A DNA stretch of 64,000 nt, taken from positions 45,166-109,165 of the forward strand of contig NZ_MSSW01000049.1 in NCBI RefSeq assembly GCF_002150685.1, in the 5' to 3' direction. The DNA comes from Algoriphagus antarcticus. GTDB lineage: Bacteria; Bacteroidota; Bacteroidia; Cytophagales; Cyclobacteriaceae. Position 1 is the first letter of the stretch, and the number at the start of each line of letters is the position of its first letter. The notes below the pieces were generated by a model, which saw nothing but the letters and a program-made list of their open reading frames with translations, was not told the origin of the DNA and searched no databases. Shown piece after piece: positions 52,017-61,809 of this stretch. Both the position numbers and the translations under genes were made by a program.

Positions 52017-53579
52017 TTATTTTTCCAACTCATCCGCAGCAGGAACCAACTTAGCTTTCAAATCCGGATCTGCCATATCCTTGTCCAATGGAAACATCGG
52101 GCGATTGATCCGCTTGTACCCTAATCTCTCCAAATCCTGATCTACTCCGCCTGGAGTTAAAGCCATAATCCAATCCGCTCGCATGTCATAAAGTTCTGGC
52201 ACCAAATAGCCAATTTTTACCACCACAATATCCGCTTCTCTTGGTTTCAAACTTAAATCTGTAAAGTCACTTTCGTTATGATAAGGCTTACGTTTTTTGG
52301 TTACGATCACATGCACAGATCCTACTTTCACCACGACCTCAATTTCAGCTGCATCGTCACCTTCTTTAATCGCTTCCACCGTTCCTTTGAGCATCACTGG
52401 CGGAGCAAATCTATCGTCTATTGCTGCGCCAGCAGTCCCTTCTACATTTCCTCCCACACCTGCAGCGATTGCTTTCTCTACTAATTCAGGCCCTGGAATG
52501 GAAGCATAGATTAGAGTTGGGCCATTCTCAGATTTAAATTTTGGTCTTTTTAGGATTTCTGTCAAAGTCCAAGTCACATCTCCAGCCCCGCCAGCAGTTG
52601 GGTTGTCACCCATATCACTGATCATAAATGGCTTTTTATCACTAGCTAATGCCAAATCCAAGCTTTCTTCAAGTGTGGCTACAGGAGCTACAAACTCGAA
52701 CTCATCCCGCACATCCCAAAAGCTTTGTGCAAGTTCTTCCGCTGACTCAGTCACTGCTTTTTCATCATCTCCAGTTACCATCACCACCGCATGATTTCTA
52801 GGCTCATCCGCCCAGGCGTAGCCGATCCAGATCGCAGCATCGATTATGCCTTCCTTTTTTGTCATAGGATCCACCTTTGCATAAAGGCTCATTCCAGGAT
52901 CAATTCTAGTGCTTGTCTTTTCGCCGGGAAGTAGAATCGGAACAGGAATCCAAGCTTTGTAGGCAGGCTTTCCTTTTCCACTTTCCAATCGATCCAGCAT
53001 GTTTTCAACTGCTCGTTGTTTAGATTCCAACGCATCCTCATGCGGTGCCATTCTGTAGCTAGTGATCAAATCTGTGTTTTCCGCCAATCTCCAAGATACA
53101 TTTCCATGCAAATCCATAGAGGTAGAAATCAACGTCTCGGTCCCAACAACTTCTCGAACCCGAATGATAAAATCACCCTCAGGATCATCTAATCCCACCA
53201 CGCTCATGGCACCGTGGATATCGAAGAAAAGCCCATCATACGGCAAATTCTCCTTGAGCATATCCAGCGTTTTGCCCACTAATTCTTCGTAAGCTTCACG
53301 AGTGACAATTCCACCTGGGATGGCATGACCTCTTAAAGTTGGAAACCATTCGGCTCTACCTCTATCTACTGAAGCAGAATCTAGGAAGGGATAATAATTG
53401 AAAATATCAGCACCTTCTCTAGTTCGAAAAGCATCCACATCACTGGTAGCAGGTGAAAAAGTACTGGACTCTATCGCCAATCCCGCGATGGCAACACGAG
53501 GAAGTGGTTTTGATTCTTCTTTGGAAGAACAAGAAACAATAACAAAAAGGATGAAAAGGAGGGAGATAAAATTTCTCAT
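52017..53579 (-). CDS. M81-family metallopeptidase lipoprotein (MlrC-like)
   Basis: A 520-residue lipoprotein with lipobox VSC (Cys17, FVIVSCSS). The MlrC/M81 pattern is clear: RVAIAGLAIESSTFSPATS, DGLFFDIHGAMSV with the metal-binding Asp/His, STSMDLHGNVSW, DMGDNPTAGGAGDVTW and the C-terminal MlrC domain from about residue 340 (YASIPGPELVEKAIAAGVGG). Relatives open or degrade cyclic peptides. The substrate is unknown. Confidence 0.88.
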   Translation of the reverse strand: MRNFISLLFILFVIVSCSSKEESKPLPRVAIAGLAIESSTFSPATSDVDAFRTREGADIFNYYPFLDSASVDRGRAEWFPTLRGHAIPGGIVTREAYEELVGKTLDMLKENLPYDGLFFDIHGAMSVVGLDDPEGDFIIRVREVVGTETLISTSMDLHGNVSWRLAENTDLITSYRMAPHEDALESKQRAVENMLDRLESGKGKPAYKAWIPVPILLPGEKTSTRIDPGMSLYAKVDPMTKKEGIIDAAIWIGYAWADEPRNHAVVMVTGDDEKAVTESAEELAQSFWDVRDEFEFVAPVATLEESLDLALASDKKPFMISDMGDNPTAGGAGDVTWTLTEILKRPKFKSENGPTLIYASIPGPELVEKAIAAGVGGNVEGTAGAAIDDRFAPPVMLKGTVEAIKEGDDAAEIEVVVKVGSVHVIVTKKRKPYHNESDFTDLSLKPREADIVVVKIGYLVPELYDMRADWIMALTPGGVDQDLERLGYKRINRPMFPLDKDMADPDLKAKLVPAADELEK

Positions 53580-53724
53580 GGCTTAAGTTGGGGTAGATGT
53601 TTGATTAAAAGTGAAATGCAGATAAGCCTAATCACAAGCCTCAATTTAAGTCATCATCTTAAAACATTGCCTAAACTTTTTAAGAATGGTGTTTTTCTAA
53701 CTCGAGAATTTTCTGAAAACTGCG

Positions 53725-54822
53725 CTAGTTAGTATGATCACGATGTGCAAGAATCTGCGTTGTATGTGCAAATCTATCCAGCCAACCCCGATGATCTTTT
53801 CTGATAAAAGTGACCATGACCGTCCCGAAAAACCAAATCGCCAAAAAGAACAAATAGAGAAATAGGTATAAGTTATCATCAAACCTGGTATCAATCAGAA
53901 ACTTCGAAACTTCTCCGACCAAGAAGGGAAGTATTAAAAATATCCCGTATCGGACTATCAGGTCCTTGTAAGTGAGTTTGAGACCATCCATTCTGATGAT
54001 TCGAATGCCGAGTAGCTTCTTGCCCAGGGTCTGTCCTTTGGTCATTTTGCTGATGAAAATAAAATAGAAAAACAGCAATCCAACTTTCATCAGGGTTAGT
54101 AGCCATACATTTTCAGAAATTCCCTCGATAATGTATGCGGCAAATAAGATCACTAATAGGGAATCTACGAAAATAGCCAAAAATCGCTGGGTCAGAGTGA
54201 CCCCGCTGCGATTCAAAAGTGGCTTTTTAGATACATTTGGGAGGAATGTCGTATAGGAAGCTATCACAAATCCAATAAAACATCCAAAGGTGTTGGTGAT
54301 CAAATCATCAACTTCGAAATGTCTGTATCGGCAAGGATACAATCCATAAAGTGCTGTCAATTGAGTGATTTCGAAGAATAGGGAAGCCAAAAAACCAATC
54401 ACAGCTGCGATTCCTGCATTTCTAACTTGGAATAAATACCTAAGGAAAAACCCAAGCGGCATCAGCAACAAAACATTGAAACTTGTCACCATAAATGTGG
54501 AACTTTTCACAATACTGAAAAGGGAAATATTGCCTTGAACCTCTCGAAAAGTATCTCTTACAAATCGAAACGGGAAATAACTTGGGATGACTTTACCTAT
54601 TCGGTGATCGCAGAATCCTTCCGTGATCTGAGGAAGCGGAAGTACCGTGAGGAAAAAAGCAGTCATCGCATAAAATGAGAACATATAGAAAACCAAGCTT
54701 CTATTGAACTGCACATAGCCGACTTTTTTGTACTGAAAATATGCATACGGGACAATACTTGCCAGCGCAATCAAAGGGAAATAAATAATTGAAGTTCGGA
54801 TGGCTTCAAAATAACTATACAT
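53725..54822 (-). CDS. VanZ-RDD fusion membrane protein
   Basis: About 365 residues from ATG 54822 (MYSYFEAIRTSIIYF); a longer start at 54933 is possible. The N-terminal half is a VanZ-like domain with four or five membrane segments (SLFSIVKSSTFMVTSFNVLLLMPLG region, FFEITQLTALYG, EVDDLITNTFGCFIGF). The C-terminal half is an RDD domain (FLAIFVDSLLVILFAAYI, TKGQTLGKKLLGIRI, RYGIFLILPFL). VanZ-type domains are linked to glycopeptide resistance or envelope stress and RDD to transport; the fusion's role is unknown. Confidence 0.82.
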   Translation of the reverse strand: MYSYFEAIRTSIIYFPLIALASIVPYAYFQYKKVGYVQFNRSLVFYMFSFYAMTAFFLTVLPLPQITEGFCDHRIGKVIPSYFPFRFVRDTFREVQGNISLFSIVKSSTFMVTSFNVLLLMPLGFFLRYLFQVRNAGIAAVIGFLASLFFEITQLTALYGLYPCRYRHFEVDDLITNTFGCFIGFVIASYTTFLPNVSKKPLLNRSGVTLTQRFLAIFVDSLLVILFAAYIIEGISENVWLLTLMKVGLLFFYFIFISKMTKGQTLGKKLLGIRIIRMDGLKLTYKDLIVRYGIFLILPFLVGEVSKFLIDTRFDDNLYLFLYLFFLAIWFFGTVMVTFIRKDHRGWLDRFAHTTQILAHRDHTN

Positions 54823-54934
54823 GCAATCTGTGTTTGCTCGGATGGTAGTTAAAATTAACGGCATCCTTTTTTTACCTAATAAAAAAGAAAATAATTCTGC
54901 AATAACCGATCCCTTTAGCTCAGTTTTTAACAAA

Positions 54935-54961
54935 TTGTATGTTGCTAGAATGTTAATTTTG
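54935..54961 (+). promoter_or_regulatory. Putative mazG promoter
   Basis: TTG at 54935-54937 and TAATTTTG at 54954-54961 match the Bacteroidetes -33 and TAnnTTTG -7 boxes. The 16-base spacer is slightly short. The start codon is 20 bases downstream. It is the best promoter candidate in the window. Confidence 0.5.
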
Positions 54962-54980
54962 GCTAACTAAGCTAAATGCT

Positions 54981-55319
54981 ATGAAAGAAGAAATTACTCT
55001 TGCCGAAGCTCAAAAGCAAGTAGATCAGTGGATCAAAACAGTAGGAGTCCGTTATTTCAACGAATTAACTAATATGACCATATTGATGGAGGAGGTGGGG
55101 GAATTAGCCAGAATTATGTCCAGAACCTACGGCGAGCAATCCTTCAAGGAATCAGATAAAGGAAAAGATCTCGGGGATGAAATGGCGGACGTGCTTTGGG
55201 TATTGATATGTCTGGCAAATCAAACGGGCGTGGATCTGACTGAAGCCATGAAGAAGAACTTCGAAAAGAAGAACGTTCGAGACGTCGATAGGCACAAGAA
55301 TAATGAGAAGCTGAAATAA
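54981..55319 (+). CDS. MazG-like nucleotide pyrophosphohydrolase
   Basis: A 112-residue all-alpha NTP pyrophosphohydrolase. The metal-binding pattern EEVGELARIMSR (EExxE) and GDEMADVLWVLICLANQTGV (DxxxD) is intact. It hydrolyses nucleoside triphosphates to monophosphates and PPi, usually as house-cleaning. The C-terminus KKNVRDVDRHKNNEKL is typical of the short MazG-like family. It diverges from the VanZ-RDD gene and converges with a sulfatase. Confidence 0.92.
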   Translation: MKEEITLAEAQKQVDQWIKTVGVRYFNELTNMTILMEEVGELARIMSRTYGEQSFKESDKGKDLGDEMADVLWVLICLANQTGVDLTEAMKKNFEKKNVRDVDRHKNNEKLK

Positions 55320-55327
55320 GGTAGGGA

Positions 55328-56812
55328 TTACTTTTTATCGTAAAGTCCTGTATTCCCTTTTTCCAGCAGAGGCATCAGTTTCGCTACGATTTCAGGGTTT
55401 TCTGCTGCAATATTTACTGATTCTAGCGGATCTGTCTGATGATCATACAGCTCTATTGTTGGCTCGGCATTCCTAAAATACTTCGTCAATCTATAGCGAT
55501 CTGTTCGCATGGATATTCCTTGATGATAGTAAGAATAGGCCACATTTCCAGTTTGAGATTCTTTGGATTTTAGGAGACTGGCAAAGCTTTCGCCATCCAA
55601 ACCAGAAGGATTGTCGATTCCGATCAATTCCATAAGTGTAGGGTAGATATCGACTGATTCCACTATTGAACTGTCGATCTTGCTGACTTTAGAACCTGGG
55701 ATTTTGAATATAAGTGCGCTGTTTAGTGCATTTTCAAAAAGCGTATGCTTACCCCAAATCTGCTGTTCTCCAAGATGCCATCCATGATCGCCCCACACGA
55801 TCACAATAGTATTTTGATCCAATTCCAGCGCTTTTAGCTCGGCTAGAATTAAACCAATCTGAGCGTCGGAATAGCTGGCGGCAGCATAATATGCGTGTTT
55901 GATTTTTCTGGCATAAGCTTCTGAGAGCTGCCTATCCAATCCTGCTTTTTCTTTCCCAAGCGCATATTGATTGAATTCACCACTTTCCAATAGGCTATTA
56001 TTAGAGACATTTTGAGGTTTTTCTGGGTTCTTCGCCACTGGAATTTTGTCCTCATCGTAGAGATCCCAGTATTTTTGCGGAGCAGTAAAAGGTAAGTGGG
56101 GTTTGAATAGACCAACTCCCAAGAAAAATGGATGCGATTGATTTTTCAGTTCTCGAAGTTTTTTGACAGCCAATTGTGCAGTAAGTCCATCTGGATAGCC
56201 AAGATCATCTACCTCCGCAGCTTCGTAAGGTTTGACTTGCTTTTTCATGCTTTGTCGATTTTCCCCATTAGCATATCCAAAAAAAGCATTCCAGCCAGTT
56301 CCCCATTTCCCGCTATCAAAAAGCAACTCATCCCAACTGTAGGGCAATTCCTGCTGTGTAGAAACTTCCTCCTCGTATCCGTAAACATAACCGTCTGCAG
56401 AATGAGAGATTTTACCGATACCTACCGTGTGATACCCATTTCTGCGAAGATGATGGATAAAAGTCTCCGGTGTTTCCGATTCTGGCTTGTTGGGGAATTC
56501 ATCTGCCATGATATTATTACCCAATTCAGCAATTCTGGAAGGTCGCTTTCCGGTGAGAAAAGCCGCACGGGAAGCGCCGCAGGTAGGAACCTGGACGAAA
56601 TGATAGGTGAAACTCACTCCTCTGGAAGCCAATTTATCCAGATTTGGAGTGCGTATGGAGCTATTTTCAAAATGTCCCAGCTCAGATCGAAGGTCATCGA
56701 CTGCAATAAATAGCACGTTGGGTTTACTTGATTGGGCAAAACCAGACATAAAAGGTGATCCTAGTAAAACAATAAAGAGTGCATGTCTTAAAAACTTGTA
56801 TTCCATTTTCAC
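55328..56812 (-). CDS. Exported sulfatase (iduronate-2-sulfatase-like)
   Basis: A 494-residue exported sulfatase with a signal peptide to FAQ (about 27). The formylglycine motif CGASRAAFLTG with Cys78 is the Ala variant typical of the iduronate-sulfatase-like group, after NVLFIAVDDLRSELG. A YDHQTDPLESVNIAAENPE C-terminal block is usual in this subfamily, and the metal site WGDHGWHLGEQQIWGKHTLF matches. It is convergent with mazG with only 8 bases between them. The substrate is probably a sulfated sugar acid but unproved. Confidence 0.9.
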   Translation of the reverse strand: MKMEYKFLRHALFIVLLGSPFMSGFAQSSKPNVLFIAVDDLRSELGHFENSSIRTPNLDKLASRGVSFTYHFVQVPTCGASRAAFLTGKRPSRIAELGNNIMADEFPNKPESETPETFIHHLRRNGYHTVGIGKISHSADGYVYGYEEEVSTQQELPYSWDELLFDSGKWGTGWNAFFGYANGENRQSMKKQVKPYEAAEVDDLGYPDGLTAQLAVKKLRELKNQSHPFFLGVGLFKPHLPFTAPQKYWDLYDEDKIPVAKNPEKPQNVSNNSLLESGEFNQYALGKEKAGLDRQLSEAYARKIKHAYYAAASYSDAQIGLILAELKALELDQNTIVIVWGDHGWHLGEQQIWGKHTLFENALNSALIFKIPGSKVSKIDSSIVESVDIYPTLMELIGIDNPSGLDGESFASLLKSKESQTGNVAYSYYHQGISMRTDRYRLTKYFRNAEPTIELYDHQTDPLESVNIAAENPEIVAKLMPLLEKGNTGLYDKK

Positions 56813-56908
56813 TTTAGTTTGAGATGGTTAATCTAGGCCATTTGCTTTGTAGATAAAAGATGAATCGTAGGAAGTATTGAGCTTGCGGCCAAAAGCTGGC
56901 TAAAGCAA

Positions 56909-56937
56909 AAAGAGCTGGTTTTGCAAACCAGCTCTTT
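56909..56937 (-). terminator. Terminator after the alpha-amylase gene
   Basis: Perfect stem AAGAGCTGGTTT / AAACCAGCTCTT with a TGC loop. On the minus strand it is followed by a T-rich TTTTTGCTTT tail, 10 bases after the amylase stop. Confidence 0.85.
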
Positions 56938-56946
56938 GAAATTACA

Positions 56947-58425
56947 TTAAATCACTTCCGTCCATACAGATACTGATCCTGGTGCACATTGGAAATCTGC
57001 CCAGCCTGATTCGTTTACCCAGACCTCTTCCTGAATTTTGCCAAGAATATCACGGAAACTTCGACCCGAATACCGTGTGCCAATCTCCATTGGTAATGTT
57101 GCGCCATCCCCATTTGACATGACTACAGCACAGCCAGAGTGATCCTCATCGCCCTCTCTTGTCCATCCAATCAAGTTAGCTTGCTCAAAATAATCGCGCT
57201 GAGTACCGAAAGCAAAATCTTTTCTTGCATAAAGCATAGGTTCTAGTTCATCTATTCGATGGATGAAAATCTCATAATCCTGACCATTCTCTCCTTTGTC
57301 CCAATAGCTAGCGCCAAAAAGGTCAGGATAGAAAACGCATGGGTAGCCATCTTTGCGAAGCAAAATAAGCGCATAAGCCAAAGGTTTAAACCAAGCTTCG
57401 ACTGGAGCTTCAAGCGCCTGAAGCGGTTGAGTGTCGTGATTGTCAACAAGGGTAACTGCTAATGCTTGATTATGTGCCACTAAAGATTCGTCGAAAATCG
57501 TACGAAGGTCAAATGCACTACCGGAGTTAGAAGCCTTGTGGAGATTATGCTGCAAGGCTGAGTCAAATAAGCTCATTGTGCCATCTGTGGCTTCAATGTA
57601 TCGCTGCAAGAGTTCCAGTTGACCAGGAGCCCAATATTCCCCTACAGCGAAAATTTCCTTACCTATGCGCTCCCTAAGTAAATGCATGAACTCTTTGAAA
57701 TACTGTGGGGAGATGTGCTTTACGGCATCCAAACGTACGCCGTCGTAGTGAGTAAGCTCATGAAGCCAGGTAGCATAGTTTAATAATTCATCTCGAACGG
57801 CAGGATTTCTAAATTCGATGTCGCAAAACATCAAAAAGTCATAGTTGCCTTTTTCATCATCGATCATTTCGTCCCAGTCATTCCCATGCTCGCTCATGAG
57901 ATTGAATATGCCATGCTCTTGATTGCGATGATCATAATCCACGCCACTGAAGCAATTCTTGTCCCAAATAAAATCCGAGTAAGCACCATTTCTTCCGGGA
58001 AAAGTAAATCGAGTAAAAGATTCTATTTCATAAGGCTCGGAAATATTCTTCAGGCGATTTTCCTCGCTGACTTTGACTGCTTGCATGATTTCAGATTCAT
58101 CGCCTCCTGCTTTGTGGTTCAGAACAAAGTCTACAACCACTTGAACTCCACGGTCATGAAGCGCATTTGTAGCCTCAATGAATTCATCTTTGGTTCCATA
58201 CTTTGTCCGGACAGAACCTTTTTGATCAAATTCTCCTAAATCAAATAAGTCGTAAGTGTCGTACCCGACGCTCATTCCTCCCTGCTCACCTTTTGATGCA
58301 GGCGGGAGCCAGACACTTGTAATTCCTAAATTTCCCAGATACTCTGCTTTTTCTTTTACTTCTTTCCAAAGCGTATCCTCTGGGGAATACCAATGGAAAA
58401 ATTGGATCATAGTTCCGTTTTTCAT
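56947..58425 (-). CDS. Alpha-amylase (GH13_5-like, cytoplasmic)
   Basis: A 492-residue starch/alpha-glucan hydrolase without signal peptide. All four GH13 regions are intact: VVVDFVLNHKAGGD (region I), GVRLDAVKHIS with nucleophile Asp233, FAVGEYWAPG with acid/base Glu263, and LVDNHDTQP with Asp331. The N-terminus MIQFFHWYSPEDTLWKEVKE is that of the AmyS/bacillar liquefying-type subfamily. It probably acts on internal glycogen or maltodextrin. It ends at a strong terminator and is monocistronic. Confidence 0.93.
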   Translation of the reverse strand: MKNGTMIQFFHWYSPEDTLWKEVKEKAEYLGNLGITSVWLPPASKGEQGGMSVGYDTYDLFDLGEFDQKGSVRTKYGTKDEFIEATNALHDRGVQVVVDFVLNHKAGGDESEIMQAVKVSEENRLKNISEPYEIESFTRFTFPGRNGAYSDFIWDKNCFSGVDYDHRNQEHGIFNLMSEHGNDWDEMIDDEKGNYDFLMFCDIEFRNPAVRDELLNYATWLHELTHYDGVRLDAVKHISPQYFKEFMHLLRERIGKEIFAVGEYWAPGQLELLQRYIEATDGTMSLFDSALQHNLHKASNSGSAFDLRTIFDESLVAHNQALAVTLVDNHDTQPLQALEAPVEAWFKPLAYALILLRKDGYPCVFYPDLFGASYWDKGENGQDYEIFIHRIDELEPMLYARKDFAFGTQRDYFEQANLIGWTREGDEDHSGCAVVMSNGDGATLPMEIGTRYSGRSFRDILGKIQEEVWVNESGWADFQCAPGSVSVWTEVI

Positions 58426-58542
58426 CGCTAAAAGTTGGTTGGTTTAGTGGTTTAACTAATCCGTAAACGCCAAACTCATTTGTGAGTTCAAATATTTTTT
58501 TTAAGCAGTAAAGTATCTCGAAAAAATCATGTTTAAAAATTT

Positions 58543-58702
58543 GGATATACTCATTCTTGCCAGTAGAAAATTTAGAGGATAGAAAACCCAACGACACACG
58601 GAATTCTGGTTTACTCCGTTCATAGGCCTACCTCGCCGTGGCGGGTCTTCCAACCCTTGACCAAAGAGAATTCGCTTACTGGCAGAAAAGCGTACATATA
58701 GA
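58543..58702 (+). mobile_element. MITE-like element, copy 5 (variant interior)
   Basis: A 160-bp copy with degenerate left end (GGATATACTCATTCTTGCC) and good right end (TTACTGGCAGAAAAGCGTAC). The interior heptamers are partly replaced by CCTCGCCGTGGCGGGTC. It is flanked by TAAAAATTT (58534-58542) and TAAAAATAT (58703-58711), an 8-of-9 match. It lies upstream of the Omp85-type gene and may affect its promoter. Confidence 0.8.
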
Positions 58703-58812
58703 TAAAAATATCTCATTTCAGAATGCACGTCCGAGCTGAGGTCAAAAAGCTTTGGTTTGAGAAAATTGCTGGTACCCTCATCGCTTATGAGTTGACTTAC
58801 GTACATTTCAAA

Positions 58813-59892
58813 GTGAGATTTTTATTCTTGTTACTTCTTATTTCTTTCAATTGCCAAGCTCAAAATGATGGTTCCCATGGACTTGGCAAGAATGATAAAC
58901 CCACCATTTCTGTATTACCTCTGGTTTATTACACTCCTGAGACCAAATGGGTTTTCGGTGCAGGGGCTGTAGGCACTTTTAAACTCGCAAATGACGCTAC
59001 CTATGAAAGTCTAGTCACAGCAGGAGTTGCATATTCTCTCAGAAATCAAATTTTAACCTATGCAAGTTGGAGGGTTTTCACGCCAGCAAACAAAGATCTT
59101 TTTATTGGAGAAGTAGGATGGTATCGTTATGTGTATTATTTCTATGGAGTTGGAAATGACGTAGCAGAAAGCGATTGGGAGAGTTACTCTGCGAGATATC
59201 CAAGAGTAAGGTTTGATTATGCCCGTAAAATAGTCCCTAATCTATACCTGGGAATTCGCTATGGATTTGATAACTATGATATTTATGATCTTAATCCGGC
59301 TGATCAATTAATCAACGGTGGATTTACAGGGAGTCAAGGTGGAATAGTAAGTGGTGTCGGCCCTTTGATAGTTTATGATTCCAGAGACAATCAGCTGTAC
59401 CCATTGTATGGGAATTACGCTGAGTTGAGTTTCCAACAATATGGTAGATACCTAGGAAGTGATTTTAACTATGGTCGTTTGGTAATCGATCTGCGGAAGC
59501 TGTTTTCGGTAAAAGAGAATCAGGTAATTGCCACCAATTTTTATTCTGAATTCACTTCTGGAGGAGTTCCTTTTTTTTCGTTAGCAAACATGGGCGGCAA
59601 TAAGCGCATGAGAGGCCTTTTTGACGGAAAGTATAGAGATCAAAATTCAGTGATCCTTCAAGGAGAATACCGATATAAATTTCTGCCTAGATGGGGTGCA
59701 GTGCTTTTCTCTGGAGTTGGGAACGTTTTTTCTGCTGAAAATAAATTCCAATTTCAAAGCACAAAACTCACTTATGGAGTCGGAGGAAGATTTCAACTCT
59801 CCAAAAAGAAAAAGCTAAATCTACGTTTAGATTTAGCTCATTCTCCAGGAGAGGATCTTCAGTTCTATTTTACTTTTGGAGAGGCGTTTTAA
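58813..59892 (+). CDS. Omp85-type outer-membrane protein (Bac_surface_Ag)
   Basis: About 360 residues from GTG 58813, chosen because it gives a clean signal peptide (RFLFLLLLISFNCQAQ); an ATG at 58723 would bury it. The mature protein is a barrel of the BamA/TamA/surface-antigen type with the VLYDSRDN-like GPLIVYDSRDNQLYPLYGNY motif, GGNKRMRGLFDGKYRD and FYFTFGEAF as last strand. No POTRA domains are seen, so it is a short barrel-only form. A MITE copy lies just upstream. Confidence 0.85.
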   Translation: MRFLFLLLLISFNCQAQNDGSHGLGKNDKPTISVLPLVYYTPETKWVFGAGAVGTFKLANDATYESLVTAGVAYSLRNQILTYASWRVFTPANKDLFIGEVGWYRYVYYFYGVGNDVAESDWESYSARYPRVRFDYARKIVPNLYLGIRYGFDNYDIYDLNPADQLINGGFTGSQGGIVSGVGPLIVYDSRDNQLYPLYGNYAELSFQQYGRYLGSDFNYGRLVIDLRKLFSVKENQVIATNFYSEFTSGGVPFFSLANMGGNKRMRGLFDGKYRDQNSVILQGEYRYKFLPRWGAVLFSGVGNVFSAENKFQFQSTKLTYGVGGRFQLSKKKKLNLRLDLAHSPGEDLQFYFTFGEAF

Positions 59893-59896
59893 CCAC

Positions 59897-60607
59897 CTAT
59901 TGTTTTATACCAGTCAAAATTCCATCTTCCACTTTGCCCACCAGGCTAAATAAATCAAGCGTAAGGCAAAAGTCAATGTCTGAATCGATGTTGTGATTTT
60001 GAAGGCGTTTTGCATGGGAGGCTTGGGAAAGAAAACCTTTAAGGTTATGCCCTTCCTTTTCATAAAGGGATTTCATCGAAATGGCCCCATCATCCTCGGC
60101 TTCATGGGTGGTTTCTAGAGCCTTCACCATTGCGCCTGCAAATAGCGAATCCTCAAGATTGAATTTTCCTTTCCAGCCTGCGCAGTGAATCAGCACATCT
60201 TTATTGCCGGATTGGATGTAGCTGGCAGTCGCTTGTAGATTTGGGAAAGAACCGATTAGAATCTCATCAGCTCCAGCAGATTTGGAAATCGCCAGAGTTC
60301 CATTGGTGGTGGTCATGGCGAGTTTTTGGTTTTGGTATTCTCCAGAAAGATAGGCTAGGGGAGAGTTTCCCAATTGGAACCCTTCTGCCTTGACGCCATT
60401 TCTTTCTCCCGCGATTAAATAACCTGAGGAAGCCATGGCTCTGCATTCTTCCAGATCAGCGCAGGTTTTTATTTCCGAAATTCCATTTGCCAGCGCAGCA
60501 ATCATGGTGGAGGTGGCGCGAAAAATATCGACCACTACCACTATTTTGCCTTCCAGCTCGTGCAAGTGAATTAATTCTGGACTGAAGCAGATTTCTACTT
60601 GTTTCAT
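59897..60607 (-). CDS. comB: 2-phosphosulfolactate phosphatase (ComB-like)
   Basis: A 236-residue enzyme of the ComB family, Mg-dependent phosphatase that makes sulfolactate from phosphosulfolactate. Marks: [50 protein letters not shown] and [20 protein letters not shown]. In archaea it serves coenzyme M synthesis; in Bacteroidota its role is unknown and might concern sulfonates or sulfonolipids (speculative). It overlaps gcvT by four bases. Confidence 0.88.
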   Translation of the reverse strand: MKQVEICFSPELIHLHELEGKIVVVVDIFRATSTMIAALANGISEIKTCADLEECRAMASSGYLIAGERNGVKAEGFQLGNSPLAYLSGEYQNQKLAMTTTNGTLAISKSAGADEILIGSFPNLQATASYIQSGNKDVLIHCAGWKGKFNLEDSLFAGAMVKALETTHEAEDDGAISMKSLYEKEGHNLKGFLSQASHAKRLQNHNIDSDIDFCLTLDLFSLVGKVEDGILTGIKQ

Positions 60608-61701
60608 TTGACTTTCACTAGCGGAAGTTTTTCCACCTGAGCTTTAAGGTTCTTATTTCTTACTTGGATGAAAATCTCTGTTCCTGCCTTGCTGAATTCT
60701 GTTTTCACATAGCCCAAACCGATTCCCACACCCATGCTTGGAGATTGAGTTCCTGAAGTTACTTCTCCGATCACATCACCAGCGGCATCTACTATAGGGT
60801 AATGTCCTCTTGGAATACCTCTTTCTTGCAGGATAAAGCCAACCAATTTTTTAGAAACACCAGCTTCCTTCTGAGCTTTAAGGGCTTCAGAATTTGTGAA
60901 GTCTTTGGTGAATTTGGTGATCCAGCCCAATCCAGCTTCCAGTGGTGAAGTGGTATCTGTGATGTCGTTTCCATATAAGCAATAGCCCATTTCCATTCTG
61001 AGCGTGTCTCTCGCGCCCAGGCCGATTGGCTTGATGTCAAAGTCTTTTCCAGCTTCGAAAACCGCCTTCCACACTTTCTCTGCATCTTCATTTTTCACAT
61101 AGATCTCAAATCCACCAGAACCAGTATAGCCCGTTCCAGAGATGATCACATCCTCAACTCCTGCAAATTCTCCTACAGTGAAATGATAGAACTTTATCTC
61201 TGAAAGGTTGACAGGAGTCAAAGCTTGTACAGCTTCGATGGCTTTTGGGCCTTGAATAGCAAAAAGTGATATTCCCTCTGAGATATTGGTAAGCTTAGCG
61301 CCCATCGAATTGTGCTTGTTTACCCAAGCCCAATCTTTATCGATGTTCGAAGCATTTACGACAAGCATGTACTTCTCGTCTTCAAACTTGTAAACGATCA
61401 GATCATCTACGATTCCGCCCGTTTCATTTGGAAAGCAAGAATACTGCGCCTGTCCGTTTACGATTTTGGAAGCATCATTTGAAGTTACTTTTTGGATCAG
61501 GTTCAAAGCCTCAGGGCCTTCTACCATGAATTCACCCATATGGGACACATCAAATACGCCAACGCCATTTCTCACGCAGAGGTGCTCTTCATTATCAGAA
61601 CTGTAACGCACAGGCATATTGTATCCTGCAAAAGGCACCATTTTACCACCAAGGGCAACGTGCAAGTCATTGAGTTGGATTTTTTTGATTTGCTCTTCCA
61701 T
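60604..61701 (-). CDS. gcvT: Glycine cleavage system T protein (aminomethyltransferase)
   Basis: About 365 residues from ATG 61701 ([20 protein letters not shown]), which matches the family start better than the ATG at 61767. It moves the aminomethyl group of the H protein to tetrahydrofolate, releasing ammonia. Marks: [26 protein letters not shown] (folate site), [43 protein letters not shown] and the C-terminal [13 protein letters not shown]. GcvH and GcvP are not adjacent, and the gene precedes comB. Confidence 0.93.
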   Translation of the reverse strand: MEEQIKKIQLNDLHVALGGKMVPFAGYNMPVRYSSDNEEHLCVRNGVGVFDVSHMGEFMVEGPEALNLIQKVTSNDASKIVNGQAQYSCFPNETGGIVDDLIVYKFEDEKYMLVVNASNIDKDWAWVNKHNSMGAKLTNISEGISLFAIQGPKAIEAVQALTPVNLSEIKFYHFTVGEFAGVEDVIISGTGYTGSGGFEIYVKNEDAEKVWKAVFEAGKDFDIKPIGLGARDTLRMEMGYCLYGNDITDTTSPLEAGLGWITKFTKDFTNSEALKAQKEAGVSKKLVGFILQERGIPRGHYPIVDAAGDVIGEVTSGTQSPSMGVGIGLGYVKTEFSKAGTEIFIQVRNKNLKAQVEKLPLVKVK

Positions 61702-61760
61702 AATCTGGGTTAAATTTCTAGTGGGCAAAGGTAAGGATTGAGGCGAAAAATGCACTAAAA

Positions 61761-61784
61761 AAGGCAACCTGATGGGGTTGCCTT
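61761..61784 (-). terminator. Terminator after iscA
   Basis: Nine-bp stem AAGGCAACC (61761-61769) / GGTTGCCTT (61776-61784), loop TGATGG. On the minus strand it is followed by a TTTTTTAG tail, between iscA and gcvT. Confidence 0.85.
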
Positions 61785-61809
61785 CTAATGTTTGTTTTAA
61801 GTATTTGTC

